A stretch of DNA of 64,000 nucleotides from Mucilaginibacter sp. UR6-11 (GTDB lineage: Bacteria; Bacteroidota; Bacteroidia; Sphingobacteriales; Sphingobacteriaceae), in contig NZ_JAJIWO010000006.1 of NCBI RefSeq assembly GCF_020880695.1, positions 186,001-250,000 of the forward strand, given 5' to 3'. Below, piece after piece: positions 1-7,901 of the stretch. The stretch's first letter is position 1. Each line of letters begins with the position of its first letter. The notes under the pieces are model-generated. The model saw nothing but the letters and a program-made list of their open reading frames with translations. It ran no database searches and was not told the origin of the DNA. Both the position numbers and the translations under genes were made by a program.

Positions 1-472
1 AACTGTTCCAGGTTGGATCTTCGTCCGAATAAACCCTGAATTTAGCCGCTATTTCATTATTGATGTCGTGATAAAAGTTTAATGACAGGCTGTTATCCCA
101 GGTAATCTTTGCCAACTGCTCATCACCCGCTTCATCTGTCAGGATCAACAAGTTGCCGCCGTTTGCCTTAATCTCGTTTTGCAAAGCGTTGAGTTGCTTT
201 AACTGATCAATGCCCCTCCCGCGCCAGTGTTTTGAGTAAAAGGCAATGGCTAAAGGCTTGCCATATAAATGCTTTAATGATATCGGGCCATGTGTAGGCG
301 CACCGTTATAAAAATTCTTCCAGCGTTTGTAATCGGTTACCAGGTTAATGTCTGGTATTAAATTGCCGGTTTTAACGGGTTTTAATTTTTGGTACGTTTT
401 ATAAGTAAGATCGTTTTCAGGTATAATTTCTGACAGATCAAAAAAAGGATATTTGCTTATTGTAGTTAACAT
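1..472 (-). CDS. Redoxin (AhpC/TSA)-like protein, 3' part outside window
   Basis: Partial gene; 157 residues are visible from an ATG at 472 to the window edge, without an internal stop. The pattern from about residue 72 (GKPLAIAFYSKHW, then a helix of the type GIDQLKQLNALQNEI and LLILTDE) matches the beta-helix-beta core of the thioredoxin/AhpC fold. At the place where peroxiredoxins carry the peroxidatic cysteine or a CxxC, this protein has SKHWRGRG, so a classical thiol peroxidase or disulfide function is doubtful. It may be a scaffold or a redoxin that lost its cysteine. It is transcribed away from the molybdoenzyme gene block in the sense that both are on the minus strand but separated by 275 AT-rich bases. 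The family call is inference from pattern; the missing C-terminus limits certainty. Confidence 0.6.
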   Translation of the reverse strand, partial: MLTTISKYPFFDLSEIIPENDLTYKTYQKLKPVKTGNLIPDINLVTDYKRWKNFYNGAPTHGPISLKHLYGKPLAIAFYSKHWRGRGIDQLKQLNALQNEIKANGGNLLILTDEAGDEQLAKITWDNSLSLNFYHDINNEIAAKFRVYSDEDPTWNS

Positions 473-747
473 TGTTAAGTAAATTGAAAGTTAAAATCAG
501 GTATTGAGATTTGGCTGCGGGGGTATCCCCTGTTTAGTTAGCAACAACAATAACACATTCGGAAGCCTTTGGTCTGCCTGCCGGATAAGATCTGGATAAG
601 TACGGTTAATTTATTGCGTATCATCTTTGTATTTCAATTACAAATCAAATATACTACTAAATACATATACATTATAGTATATTTAATAAAATATTTTATA
701 TATTACTGAAAATCAAAGCAATAATTTTAAAAAACGAATTACAACAG

Positions 748-3072
748 TTAGCTGAGGTGAGCAGAATGCTTCCTGATTTTAATCACTACCAGTTTTGAGG
801 TGGGCGTATTACTTCTTTTGGCGACGCTGTCAATAGGTACCAGCACATTGGTTTCGGGGTAGTAGGTTGCGGTGTTCCGTTCGGGGATATGGTAAGGCAC
901 CACTACAAACAAGCGGGCCACACGCTCTTTTCCGCCGTAGTTATTAAACAGGTCAACCAGCTCGCCTTCGCCAAAACCGGCAAGCCGCATATCCTTACGG
1001 TTCATGAATATCACCCGGCGCTCATTATGAATCCCCCGGTACCTGTCGTCCAGGCCGTAAATTGTCGTGTTAAACTGGTCATGACTGCGGATCGTGGTCA
1101 TCATATACTCATCCGCGGCCAATTGATGATCCGGCAGCTCATTTATCGTAAAAGCTACCTTATCGCCAAATTTCTCGCTCTTAAATTGACCCAGCCGCGC
1201 TGCATTTGGCAGGTAAAAGCCCCCCGGCTCGCGTATTCGTTTATTATAGTCGTCAAAGCCGGGTATCACCTTTTCGATATCGTCCCTTACGGCATCGTAA
1301 CTGGTCTCATATTTGTGCCAGTCAATAACCGTACGATGACCGATAGTGGCTTTGGCCAACCGGCATACAATCTGGTTTTCATTCAACAGGTTATCAGCTA
1401 CGGGGTCAAGTATCCCTTTTGACATTTGCATCACTCCCATTGAATTTTCGCAGCTGATAAACTGTGGCTCGCCGTTTACCACGTCTTTATCGCTGCGCGA
1501 AAGTGTCGGCAATATAAGAGCCTCCTCACCATGAACCAGATGGCTGCGGTTTAATTTGGTTGATACATTTACCGTCAGCTTCATTTTGCGCATACCTTCG
1601 GCGGTATAGGTAGTATCGGGCGTAGCCGACAGGAAATTTCCGCCCATCGCAAAGAAAACCTTTAGTTTCCCTTCATTCATAGCGGTGATGGTTTCTACTA
1701 CATCATAGCCGTGCCGGCGCGGGGGCTCAAATCCAAAAACCTGCTTAAGTTTATCCAGCTGTTCGGGTTTAGGTTTATCCCAGATCATCATGGTGCGGTT
1801 ACCCTGCACATTACTGTGGCCGCGCACCGGGCATAAGCCGGCGCCGGGTTTACCTATGGCGCCTTTAAGCAGCGTCAGGTTTAAGATTTCGTTTATGGTA
1901 GCTACCCCATTTTCATGTTGGGTAATGCCCATGGCCCAGCAAATAATTATCCGCTTTTTATTTTTAAGCATATCGGCAGCTTCCTGCAACTGTGCTACGG
2001 GTACGCCGGCTGCCATAGCCAATTCATCAATATTTTGTTCTTTTAGCTGATGTAAGAAATCCACATAACCAACCGTGTTGTTTTTAATAAACTCGTGGTC
2101 AAAAACGTTCCCGGGGTCGGCAAGCTCAGCTTCATAAAGCAATTTTTCAATACCTTTCAGCAAAGCCATGTCCCCGTTTATTTTTACCTGCAGATACAAA
2201 TCGGCTAACTGGGTTGTAATTCCTAATACGCCCCTAACCTTCTGTGGATTTTTAAAACCCATCAGGCCCGCCTCCATTAACGGGTTGACGGCGATAATTT
2301 TCGAACCTTTATCCTTTGCTTTTTCAAGCGCGGTGAGCATCCGGGGGTGGTTGGTGCCGGGGTTTTGCCCCATAATGATAATGACATCCGTTTCGTAAAA
2401 ATCATTCAGGGTTACCGTCCCTTTACCTATGCCGATGGCCTCTGCCAGCGCAACGCTGGTTGATTCATGACACATATTGGAGCAATCGGGCAGGTTATTG
2501 GTGCCAAATTCGCGTATAAAAAGCTGGTAGGTAAAAGAAGCTTCGTTACTTGTTCGCCCCGAAGTATAAAATGCCGCCTCATCTGGCGATTTTAAGTCAT
2601 TTAAATGCTGCGCGATCTTTTTAAAAGCATCGTCCCAGCTGATGGGCTGATAGTGCGTGCCGCCCTTGGGTAAGTATACAGGTTCGGCTATCCTGCCCTT
2701 TTTACCTATTTCAAGATCGTTAAGTTTCGCCAGGTCGGCAACCGCATTTTGTGCAAAAAATTCCGCGGTGAGCTTTTTTGTGGTGGCCTCTTCGGCCAAA
2801 GCCTTGGCGCCGTTTTCACAATATTCAGCAATCGGCGACCGGTCATCATCCGGATCTGGCCAGGCACAGCCCGAACAATCAAACCCGCCCTTTTTATTCA
2901 TGTGGAACAAGGCTTCCAGGCCGCGTACCGGGCCGGCTTCCTTTAAAACATCATCCATGGCAGCGGCTACTGCGGGTATACCGGCGGCCCAGGTTTTGGG
3001 GTCAGTTACCTTTAAGTCGAGTAATTTTTCCGGGTTCTCTGCAGCAGGCTGATCTTCCACTTTACGCACCAT
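748..3072 (-). CDS. FdhF/YdeP-type molybdopterin-dependent oxidoreductase
   Basis: Protein of 774 residues with the features of the YdeP branch of the DMSO reductase superfamily: a shortened N-terminal motif FDCSGCAWP (Cys66, Cys69) followed by an acidic PDPDDDRS stretch, the CSNMCHE motif at 197-203 near the expected molybdenum-ligand position, the bis-MGD binding core and a C-terminal beta-barrel domain containing RSHDQFNTT. Members are cytoplasmic and bind bis-molybdopterin guanine dinucleotide; their physiological substrate is mostly unknown, and many are annotated as formate dehydrogenase alpha subunits. There is no signal peptide. The start ATG at 3072 overlaps the TAA of the upstream gene by one base (TAATG), so translation is probably coupled. 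It is the last gene of a block with the 116-residue protein and fdhD, which fits a molybdoenzyme needing FdhD-dependent sulfuration. Confidence 0.9.
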   Translation of the reverse strand: MVRKVEDQPAAENPEKLLDLKVTDPKTWAAGIPAVAAAMDDVLKEAGPVRGLEALFHMNKKGGFDCSGCAWPDPDDDRSPIAEYCENGAKALAEEATTKKLTAEFFAQNAVADLAKLNDLEIGKKGRIAEPVYLPKGGTHYQPISWDDAFKKIAQHLNDLKSPDEAAFYTSGRTSNEASFTYQLFIREFGTNNLPDCSNMCHESTSVALAEAIGIGKGTVTLNDFYETDVIIIMGQNPGTNHPRMLTALEKAKDKGSKIIAVNPLMEAGLMGFKNPQKVRGVLGITTQLADLYLQVKINGDMALLKGIEKLLYEAELADPGNVFDHEFIKNNTVGYVDFLHQLKEQNIDELAMAAGVPVAQLQEAADMLKNKKRIIICWAMGITQHENGVATINEILNLTLLKGAIGKPGAGLCPVRGHSNVQGNRTMMIWDKPKPEQLDKLKQVFGFEPPRRHGYDVVETITAMNEGKLKVFFAMGGNFLSATPDTTYTAEGMRKMKLTVNVSTKLNRSHLVHGEEALILPTLSRSDKDVVNGEPQFISCENSMGVMQMSKGILDPVADNLLNENQIVCRLAKATIGHRTVIDWHKYETSYDAVRDDIEKVIPGFDDYNKRIREPGGFYLPNAARLGQFKSEKFGDKVAFTINELPDHQLAADEYMMTTIRSHDQFNTTIYGLDDRYRGIHNERRVIFMNRKDMRLAGFGEGELVDLFNNYGGKERVARLFVVVPYHIPERNTATYYPETNVLVPIDSVAKRSNTPTSKLVVIKIRKHSAHLS

Positions 3073-3422
3073 TATTTTTGAGCCAGCGGGTTAGGATAAT
3101 TATCGCTCTGATCTTCGTCTGTATTGTCCAGACAGGTAAAATCCTTCTCAATTAACAGCTGCACTTCACCATAGCTGTTTTCAAATCCAACCTTGTCGGT
3201 ACCGGCCAGTTGGGTTATCATTATTTTAGGTATATACATTGTCATGATGTTATTTTTAAAATCTGCTGATAGTTCGTTGTTAACTGTCTCCTGCAAAATA
3301 TAGACCAATTCGCTGTCGCCAAAATTAACTTTTTCTTTCACTATCCCATATTTTGCCAAATTGGTTACATCGGTTTTAGTGAGCCTGTACCTTATACCGT
3401 TATTTTTGATGCGAAGTTTCAT
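3072..3422 (-). CDS. Small conserved protein between fdhD and molybdoenzyme (DUF7009-like)
   Basis: A 116-residue soluble protein with no signal peptide, membrane segment or cysteine pair. It starts MKLRIKNNGIRYRLTKTDV, continues with alternating beta-type segments and has an acidic C-terminal tail with a conserved-looking EKDFTCLD motif. I recall Bacteroidota proteins of this type being labelled DUF7009, but this is from memory. Its ATG lies inside the end of fdhD (23 bases of overlap) and its stop overlaps the molybdoenzyme start by one base, so the three genes are tightly coupled. The context suggests a role in maturation, cofactor insertion or electron transfer for the molybdoenzyme; no catalytic motif supports a specific function. 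Confidence 0.75.
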   Translation of the reverse strand: MKLRIKNNGIRYRLTKTDVTNLAKYGIVKEKVNFGDSELVYILQETVNNELSADFKNNIMTMYIPKIMITQLAGTDKVGFENSYGEVQLLIEKDFTCLDNTDEDQSDNYPNPLAQK

Positions 3423-4269
3423 ACATGGGTAATGTTATGCGGTGTGCCGCAGTGTAAATATTAAAACGGGACCCGCGTAAAAAGCCCACCAGCGTTATAT
3501 TAAATTCTTCGGCCAGTTGCACCGCCAGGCTTGACGGCGCCCCAACTGCGGCAATAATATTTATGCCGGCCATGGCCGCCTTTTGCACCAGCTCAAAACT
3601 TGCGCGGCCGCTTAACAACAAAACGCACTGTTTTAAGGGCAGTAGGTTGGCATTCAATGCCGCCCCTATCAGCTTATCTAATGCGTTATGCCGGCCCACA
3701 TCTTCACGGACGATCATTAACTGGCCGGATAAATTAAACAGCGCACAGGCGTGTAACCCCCCGGTGGTTAAAAATACTTTCTGGTGAGCGGATAAAATAC
3801 CGGGCAATTTGTATAATAGCTCCAAATCCACGACATCTTCATCCGCTGATTGGGGAAACTGACTTACCGTGCGTATCGCATCGATAGAGCCCTTGCCGCA
3901 GATACCGCAGCCGGATGTCGTATAAAAATTGCGTCCCGCATTTTTTAATTCGGGGATGATGCCATCTGTTAAACTTATCTGTATAACATTTTCTTTATTC
4001 TCTGCACAGGCTATAAAACTATGTTTTGCCCGGGCAACTTCGGCCATATTTTTGATAATTCCTTCGGTAAATAAAAATCCGACGGCCAGTTCAGCATCGT
4101 TACCGGGTGTTCGCATGGTAACAGATATATTCTGTATTTCCCGCTGATCCGGTAGGCCATACTCCAGCCTGATCTCCAGCGGTTCCTCAATAGCCAGCGT
4201 ATCAGCAGTATCATTAATAAAATTATCTTGTACCTTTATAACAGGCAATTTAACGGTGGTTGATGACAT
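3400..4269 (-). CDS. fdhD: Formate dehydrogenase accessory sulfurtransferase FdhD
   Basis: 289-residue FdhD homologue. The family transfers sulfur from IscS to the molybdenum cofactor before it enters the formate-dehydrogenase-like enzyme. The functional cysteine loop TTSGCGICGKGS (Cys121, Cys124) is intact, and the typical N-terminal segment LAVGFLFTEGII (61-72) and the C-terminal VREDVGRHNALDKLIGAA and LSGRASFELVQKA segments are present. Length and motif order match full-length FdhD. It is the first gene of the three-gene minus-strand block ending in the YdeP-type oxidoreductase, and it is divergent from moaD, with only 75 bases between the two starts. Confidence 0.95.
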   Translation of the reverse strand: MSSTTVKLPVIKVQDNFINDTADTLAIEEPLEIRLEYGLPDQREIQNISVTMRTPGNDAELAVGFLFTEGIIKNMAEVARAKHSFIACAENKENVIQISLTDGIIPELKNAGRNFYTTSGCGICGKGSIDAIRTVSQFPQSADEDVVDLELLYKLPGILSAHQKVFLTTGGLHACALFNLSGQLMIVREDVGRHNALDKLIGAALNANLLPLKQCVLLLSGRASFELVQKAAMAGINIIAAVGAPSSLAVQLAEEFNITLVGFLRGSRFNIYTAAHRITLPMYETSHQK

Positions 4270-4344
4270 ATTTATCTAACAATTGCTGTAATTGTTTGTT
4301 TACATACCAACATCTTTCCTGCATATTTGCATTAAGGTACGACT

Positions 4345-4587
4345 ATGAAAATTAACATACTGGCATTTGGCATTGCAAAAGATATTTTTGGGGCATCAAC
4401 TGTTGATGTTGAGCTGGTTAATGATGCAACTGTATCAAATTTAAAATACCTGTTAGAAAAGCAGCATCCCCGGTTAAAAAAACTGGCCACTTATATGGTT
4501 GCCGTTAACAACGAATATGCCCTGGATGGCGATACCATACATGAGCGTGATGAAATTGCTATCATACCCCCGGTAAGCGGTGGATAA
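4345..4587 (+). CDS. moaD: Molybdopterin synthase small subunit MoaD
   Basis: 80-residue ubiquitin-fold sulfur carrier. It begins MKINILAFGIAKDIFG and ends in IIPPVSGG, the diglycine tail that is adenylated by MoeB and then thiocarboxylated to donate sulfur to precursor Z. Length is the usual 75-85 residues. It is followed six bases later by moaE on the same strand, so the two subunits of molybdopterin synthase are co-transcribed. The start ATG at 4345 is the only sensible one, and the upstream region is shared with divergent fdhD. Confidence 0.95.
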   Translation: MKINILAFGIAKDIFGASTVDVELVNDATVSNLKYLLEKQHPRLKKLATYMVAVNNEYALDGDTIHERDEIAIIPPVSGG

Positions 4588-4593
4588 AAGTTT

Positions 4594-5013
4594 ATGAACG
4601 TACAGATAAAACTATCCGTTTCTACCCTGCACCTACAGGATTGTGTTGACTGGGTGATGGCGCCCGAGACTGGCGGCATTGATGTATTTGTGGGTACCGT
4701 ACGCAATGCAACCAGGGGCAGGGCGGTGATACGACTTGAATTTGAGGCCTACGAAAAAATGGCCGTGAGCGAAATGGAGAAGATTGCCCAACAGGCCTTA
4801 GCCAAATGGCCGGTACAAAAAATATTGATCCATCACCGTACGGGGGGGCTGCAAATTGGCGAGATCCCGGTGATCATTGCGGTAGCTGCCGCCCATCGGG
4901 ATGCTGCTTTTGATGCCTGCCGCTACATTATTGACACGCTAAAACAAACCGTCCCCATCTGGAAGAAAGAAATATTTGAAGACGGCGAGGTGTGGGTAGC
5001 CGCCCATCCATAA
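4594..5013 (+). CDS. moaE: Molybdopterin synthase catalytic subunit MoaE
   Basis: 139-residue MoaE, which converts cyclic pyranopterin monophosphate to molybdopterin using the thiocarboxylated MoaD tail. Family hallmarks visible are GGIDVFVGTVRNATRGR, LEFEAYEKMA, the HHRTGGLQIGE loop and the C-terminal TVPIWKKE with the active-site lysine region. It lies directly behind moaD and converges on the moeB-rhodanese gene, with 36 bases between their stop codons and no clear hairpin terminator in that gap. Confidence 0.95.
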   Translation: MNVQIKLSVSTLHLQDCVDWVMAPETGGIDVFVGTVRNATRGRAVIRLEFEAYEKMAVSEMEKIAQQALAKWPVQKILIHHRTGGLQIGEIPVIIAVAAAHRDAAFDACRYIIDTLKQTVPIWKKEIFEDGEVWVAAHP

Positions 5014-5049
5014 TGAAAAGGTGAATAGTTGAATAAAGCCGGCGACGGT

Positions 5050-6111
5050 TTATGGTTTTTCAGAAAACCATGCCTGCAATCCGCCCTCTAAAGAAAAAAC
5101 TTTGGCGCCCGGTGATTTTTGCCGGATCAGTTTAACAGCTTCCGCACTCCTTTTGCCTGACGAGCAATACAGCACTTTAACTTTGTAGTTGGTTAGATAT
5201 TCCATGTTTTCGTCAATCTCATCTGCTTCAAAATGGACGCCGCCGATATCAATTTCGTCACGCTCCCGGTCGGTGCGGATATCAACCAGCTCAAGGGTGC
5301 CATCAGCCAATCCTTTTTTAACCTCGCTTACCGATAGCGTGGGCGCATCAGTTGTTTCTGCCAGGGCTGTTATATTTGTTTTAGTTACCTTGCCAATTTT
5401 GATGATCCTGCTTTGCAGGGTTAACGCATCAAACACCATTACTTTGCCAGCCAGCAGCTCGCCGGTTTTGGTAATGTATTTAATGACCTCATTGGCCTGT
5501 ATACAGCCGATTATACCGGCCAGGGTTGGGATAACGCCGCCGACGGCACAATCCGGTATCTGGGTGGCATCAACTTTAGGAAACAGGTCACGGTAATTGG
5601 GCGATCTGGTGCCGTCGGCATTGATGTTGTTCCAAAGGGCCACCTGTCCTTCAAATTGATATATGGCGCCATACACAACAGGTTTACCGGCTATCACGCA
5701 GGCATCATTAATCAGATAACGGGTTTCGAAATTATCGGTACCGTCTATTATGATATCGTATTGCCCAATTAGATCTTTAACATTAGCGGATGTTAGCCTG
5801 ATGTCATGCGGTATTAGCGTGACTTCGGGGTTCTGTTCCTGCAGCCTGCCGCAGGCTATGGTTACTTTCTTCCGGCCGGTATCTGCGGGCGTATATAACA
5901 CCTGGCGATGCAGGTTACTTATTGAAACGGTATCAAAATCGGCAATCCCCAGGGTGCCTATCCCCGCGGCCGTCAAATATTGCGCGGCCGGGCAACCCAG
6001 TCCGCCTGCCCCAACAATCAGCACTTTGGCCTGCTGTAATGCATGCTGTGACGATTTACTGAACCCCGGTAAAGCCAGCTGGCAACTGTATCTTGAAAAA
6101 TCCGGTTCCAT
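5050..6111 (-). CDS. moeB: MoeB-type adenylyltransferase fused to rhodanese (MoeZ-like)
   Basis: 353 residues. Residues about 8-240 form a ThiF/MoeB E1-like domain with the nucleotide-binding loop IVGAGGLGCPAAQYL, the DFDTVSISNLHRQ segment and the IIDGTDNFETRYLIND motif. Residues about 255-350 are a rhodanese domain whose active-site loop CSSGKRS is intact. Such fusions activate MoaD by adenylation and supply sulfur through the rhodanese cysteine. Both CxxC zinc pairs of classical MoeB are absent: NYRDLFP replaces CYRCLFP, and no CPxCG follows the domain. The ATG lies one base after the mobA stop, so it is the last gene of the moaA-moeA-moaC-mobA-moeB run. Confidence 0.93.
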   Translation of the reverse strand: MEPDFSRYSCQLALPGFSKSSQHALQQAKVLIVGAGGLGCPAAQYLTAAGIGTLGIADFDTVSISNLHRQVLYTPADTGRKKVTIACGRLQEQNPEVTLIPHDIRLTSANVKDLIGQYDIIIDGTDNFETRYLINDACVIAGKPVVYGAIYQFEGQVALWNNINADGTRSPNYRDLFPKVDATQIPDCAVGGVIPTLAGIIGCIQANEVIKYITKTGELLAGKVMVFDALTLQSRIIKIGKVTKTNITALAETTDAPTLSVSEVKKGLADGTLELVDIRTDRERDEIDIGGVHFEADEIDENMEYLTNYKVKVLYCSSGKRSAEAVKLIRQKSPGAKVFSLEGGLQAWFSEKP

Positions 6112-6112
6112 A

Positions 6113-7279
6113 TCAGGTTGAAGCTATTTTTTGATGGATCTGTCGTTTTATCTTCTCGAAATCATCCGGCGTATTCACGTTGGTAAGCGCCTCATTGTCA
6201 GGTGCTTTTAGCAAGGTGATATCACTGTTGATCAATACCTTGCGCGGGCATGAATAGCCCTGCGCCAAAAAAGCCAGCATTACCGGGTAGCTTTTGGGCT
6301 CCCAGATGGTAATTAACGGCTCGGGGAAACCGTCAAAGGCACTTTCATAAGCGGCCGCTATTGATGACGGATTGCGGTTTTTTAAAAGATGATCAAATGT
6401 TTCCTTGTTCAGCAAAGGCATGTCGCAGGCTACAATTAACCAGGCACTATCCGGTTTTTCGCGAAACGCGGACAGGATAGCGCCGAACGGCCCCAAACCA
6501 GTAAATGTATCAGGCAGCGTATTATAGCCGTCTTCGATAGCCGTTTGCTGATCTGCCCGGCAGGATATAAATACATCGTCGCAATAAGTTTTTATTAAAT
6601 CAGCGAGGTGGTAGCGCTGCTCCTTCCCGTACCAGGTAATAGTGCCCTTGTCCACCCCCATCCTGATACTCTGGCCGCCCGCCAAAACCAGGCCGTTTAT
6701 AGCGGGCCTGGCATTTTGCAGTTTGGTTTTGAAAAAGTTAATGATCTTTTCGGTTTCATCCAAACGATACATTGGCAATTGCTGCCAGTTTGGTACTGCC
6801 TCTTTTATAAAATCAAAAACATCGTCTACATTATCAGCCAGTAAAATAAGCTCAACATTGGTTAGTTCATCTACCCGTTTTTGTAAGGACGCTATTTTAT
6901 TGTTGTAAATGATCACCACCTGCGCCTTAGCCGGCTGATGATTACCGTTGACAAGTACTAAATCGGCATCAGTAAACTGGTGCTTAAAATTTATGGGCCT
7001 TAAACCATTGTTAAAGTTAAACTGGTGATAATTTAGCTGATCCGTATATTCTAAAAAGGCGCCACTGGCCAAACGCCCCGGCGGGAGCGTTACCTCGTCA
7101 TTATGCGAAGTATCAGCATAGGCGCATTTATATTGCGGCGAAAGTGCGGCTATAACGTCGGCAGCCAGCAGTTTAATATTGATACAAGGCGCACCAACTA
7201 TTGCCCACTCATTACGGGCAAAACTACCCAAAGCGGGTCTTGTTAGCGAAGCGTGCTTTTTATGCTCTTTTGAAATCAC
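6113..7279 (-). CDS. mobA: Molybdenum cofactor guanylyltransferase with MobB-like N-terminal extension
   Basis: 388 residues. The C-terminal half is a MobA nucleotidyltransferase: LVLAGGQSIRMGVDKG at 197-212, the CDMPLL acidic motif and a final VNTPDDFEKIK. MobA attaches GMP to molybdopterin to make MGD, the cofactor form used by the YdeP-type enzyme nearby. Residues about 20-185 resemble the MobB GTPase fold in layout (AIVGAPCINIKLLAADVIAAL, then beta-rich segments), but the P-loop GxxxxGK[ST] is not preserved, so GTP binding is unlikely. The start is a GTG inside the end of moaC, with AGGAGG five bases upstream; this is a strong and locally unusual Shine-Dalgarno sequence and decides the start. 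Confidence 0.88.
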   Translation of the reverse strand: MISKEHKKHASLTRPALGSFARNEWAIVGAPCINIKLLAADVIAALSPQYKCAYADTSHNDEVTLPPGRLASGAFLEYTDQLNYHQFNFNNGLRPINFKHQFTDADLVLVNGNHQPAKAQVVIIYNNKIASLQKRVDELTNVELILLADNVDDVFDFIKEAVPNWQQLPMYRLDETEKIINFFKTKLQNARPAINGLVLAGGQSIRMGVDKGTITWYGKEQRYHLADLIKTYCDDVFISCRADQQTAIEDGYNTLPDTFTGLGPFGAILSAFREKPDSAWLIVACDMPLLNKETFDHLLKNRNPSSIAAAYESAFDGFPEPLITIWEPKSYPVMLAFLAQGYSCPRKVLINSDITLLKAPDNEALTNVNTPDDFEKIKRQIHQKIAST

Positions 7280-7766
7280 GTTTACCTCCTGTTTTTTCTA
7301 TTAGCCTGGTTTCTTTTATAACAATATCATGGCTCAGCGCTTTACACATATCATAAATGGTTAGCGCTGCTATACTGGCGCCAACCAATGCTTCCATTTC
7401 AATACCTGTTTTGGCAGTAATGGTGGCGGTGCAATCTATAATAACTTCGTTTTTACTATTTAACTGAATATCAATTTTACAATTATCCAGGCCCAGCGGA
7501 TGGCAAAGCGGTATCAGATCGCCGGTTTTTTTGGCGGCCATAATCCCCGCTATTATCGCAGTCTGAAATACAGAACCTTTTTTTGTTTGCAGATCGCCGT
7601 CAATAAGCTGCGTTAAAACCTCATCCGGCAGAAAAACAATACTGCGGGCCGTTGCTGTGCGGCGTGTTACTATTTTTTCAGACACATCAACCATGGTGGC
7701 CTTGCCTGCCTGATCCAGATGAGAGAACGTTTGAATCACAGATTTTTTTGATTGATTTGATTCCAC
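7260..7766 (-). CDS. moaC: Cyclic pyranopterin monophosphate synthase MoaC
   Basis: 168-residue MoaC, partner of MoaA in making cyclic pyranopterin monophosphate from GTP. Diagnostic segments are HLDQAGKATMVDVSEK, KKGSVFQTAIIAGIMAAKKT, LIPLCHPLGLD and KTGIEMEALVGASIAALTIYDMCKA. The chosen start is a GTG at 7766; a second GTG at 7739 would give a start closer to the usual family length, and no Shine-Dalgarno sequence helps decide. The last 20 bases overlap mobA. Upstream, the 135 bases to moeA hold a gene remnant. Confidence 0.93.
   Translation of the reverse strand: MESNQSKKSVIQTFSHLDQAGKATMVDVSEKIVTRRTATARSIVFLPDEVLTQLIDGDLQTKKGSVFQTAIIAGIMAAKKTGDLIPLCHPLGLDNCKIDIQLNSKNEVIIDCTATITAKTGIEMEALVGASIAALTIYDMCKALSHDIVIKETRLIEKTGGKRDFKRA
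7285..7290 (-). promoter_or_regulatory. Strong Shine-Dalgarno site for mobA
   Basis: On the minus strand AGGAGG lies five bases before the GTG start of mobA and inside the moaC reading frame. Bacteroidota genes generally lack such sites, and nearly all other starts in this window do too. It supports the GTG start and suggests independent or coupled re-initiation at the moaC/mobA overlap. Confidence 0.75.
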
Positions 7767-7770
7767 AGAT

Positions 7771-7900
7771 TTAACTTTTACTATCGCTCAAGATAAGTCT
7801 CTTGAAATTAAGACTTTTTTCGCCAAAATTAACTAACAAACCGATTTCTATTTTGTAAGCTCCTCAGGTAAACTAATATTTGGGCAAGCGTAATCAGCGA
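7771..7900 (-). pseudogene. C-terminal remnant of a GxxExxY family gene
   Basis: Between moeA and moaC the minus strand encodes, in two frames, AQILVYLRS and then YKIEIGLLVNFGEKSLNFKRL, ending at a TAA at 7771-7773. This is the typical end of GxxExxY proteins (about 125 residues; usual pattern YL...EVGLLINFG..LEFKRL). Only about the last 43 residues remain, a frameshift separates the two parts, and no start is available, so it is a decayed fragment. It begins right at the moeA stop. Confidence 0.6.
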
Positions 7901-7901
7901 T

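Noticed and set aside
473..747. Possible small gene or regulatory RNA upstream of the redoxin gene
   Set aside because: The stretch is AT-rich, without an open frame, stable hairpin or consensus promoter. Only a short GGGG/CCCC repeat is present near 520.
889..1422. Plus-strand open frame of 177 codons inside the molybdoenzyme gene
   Set aside because: It is antisense to a well-conserved coding region and has no recognisable protein features.
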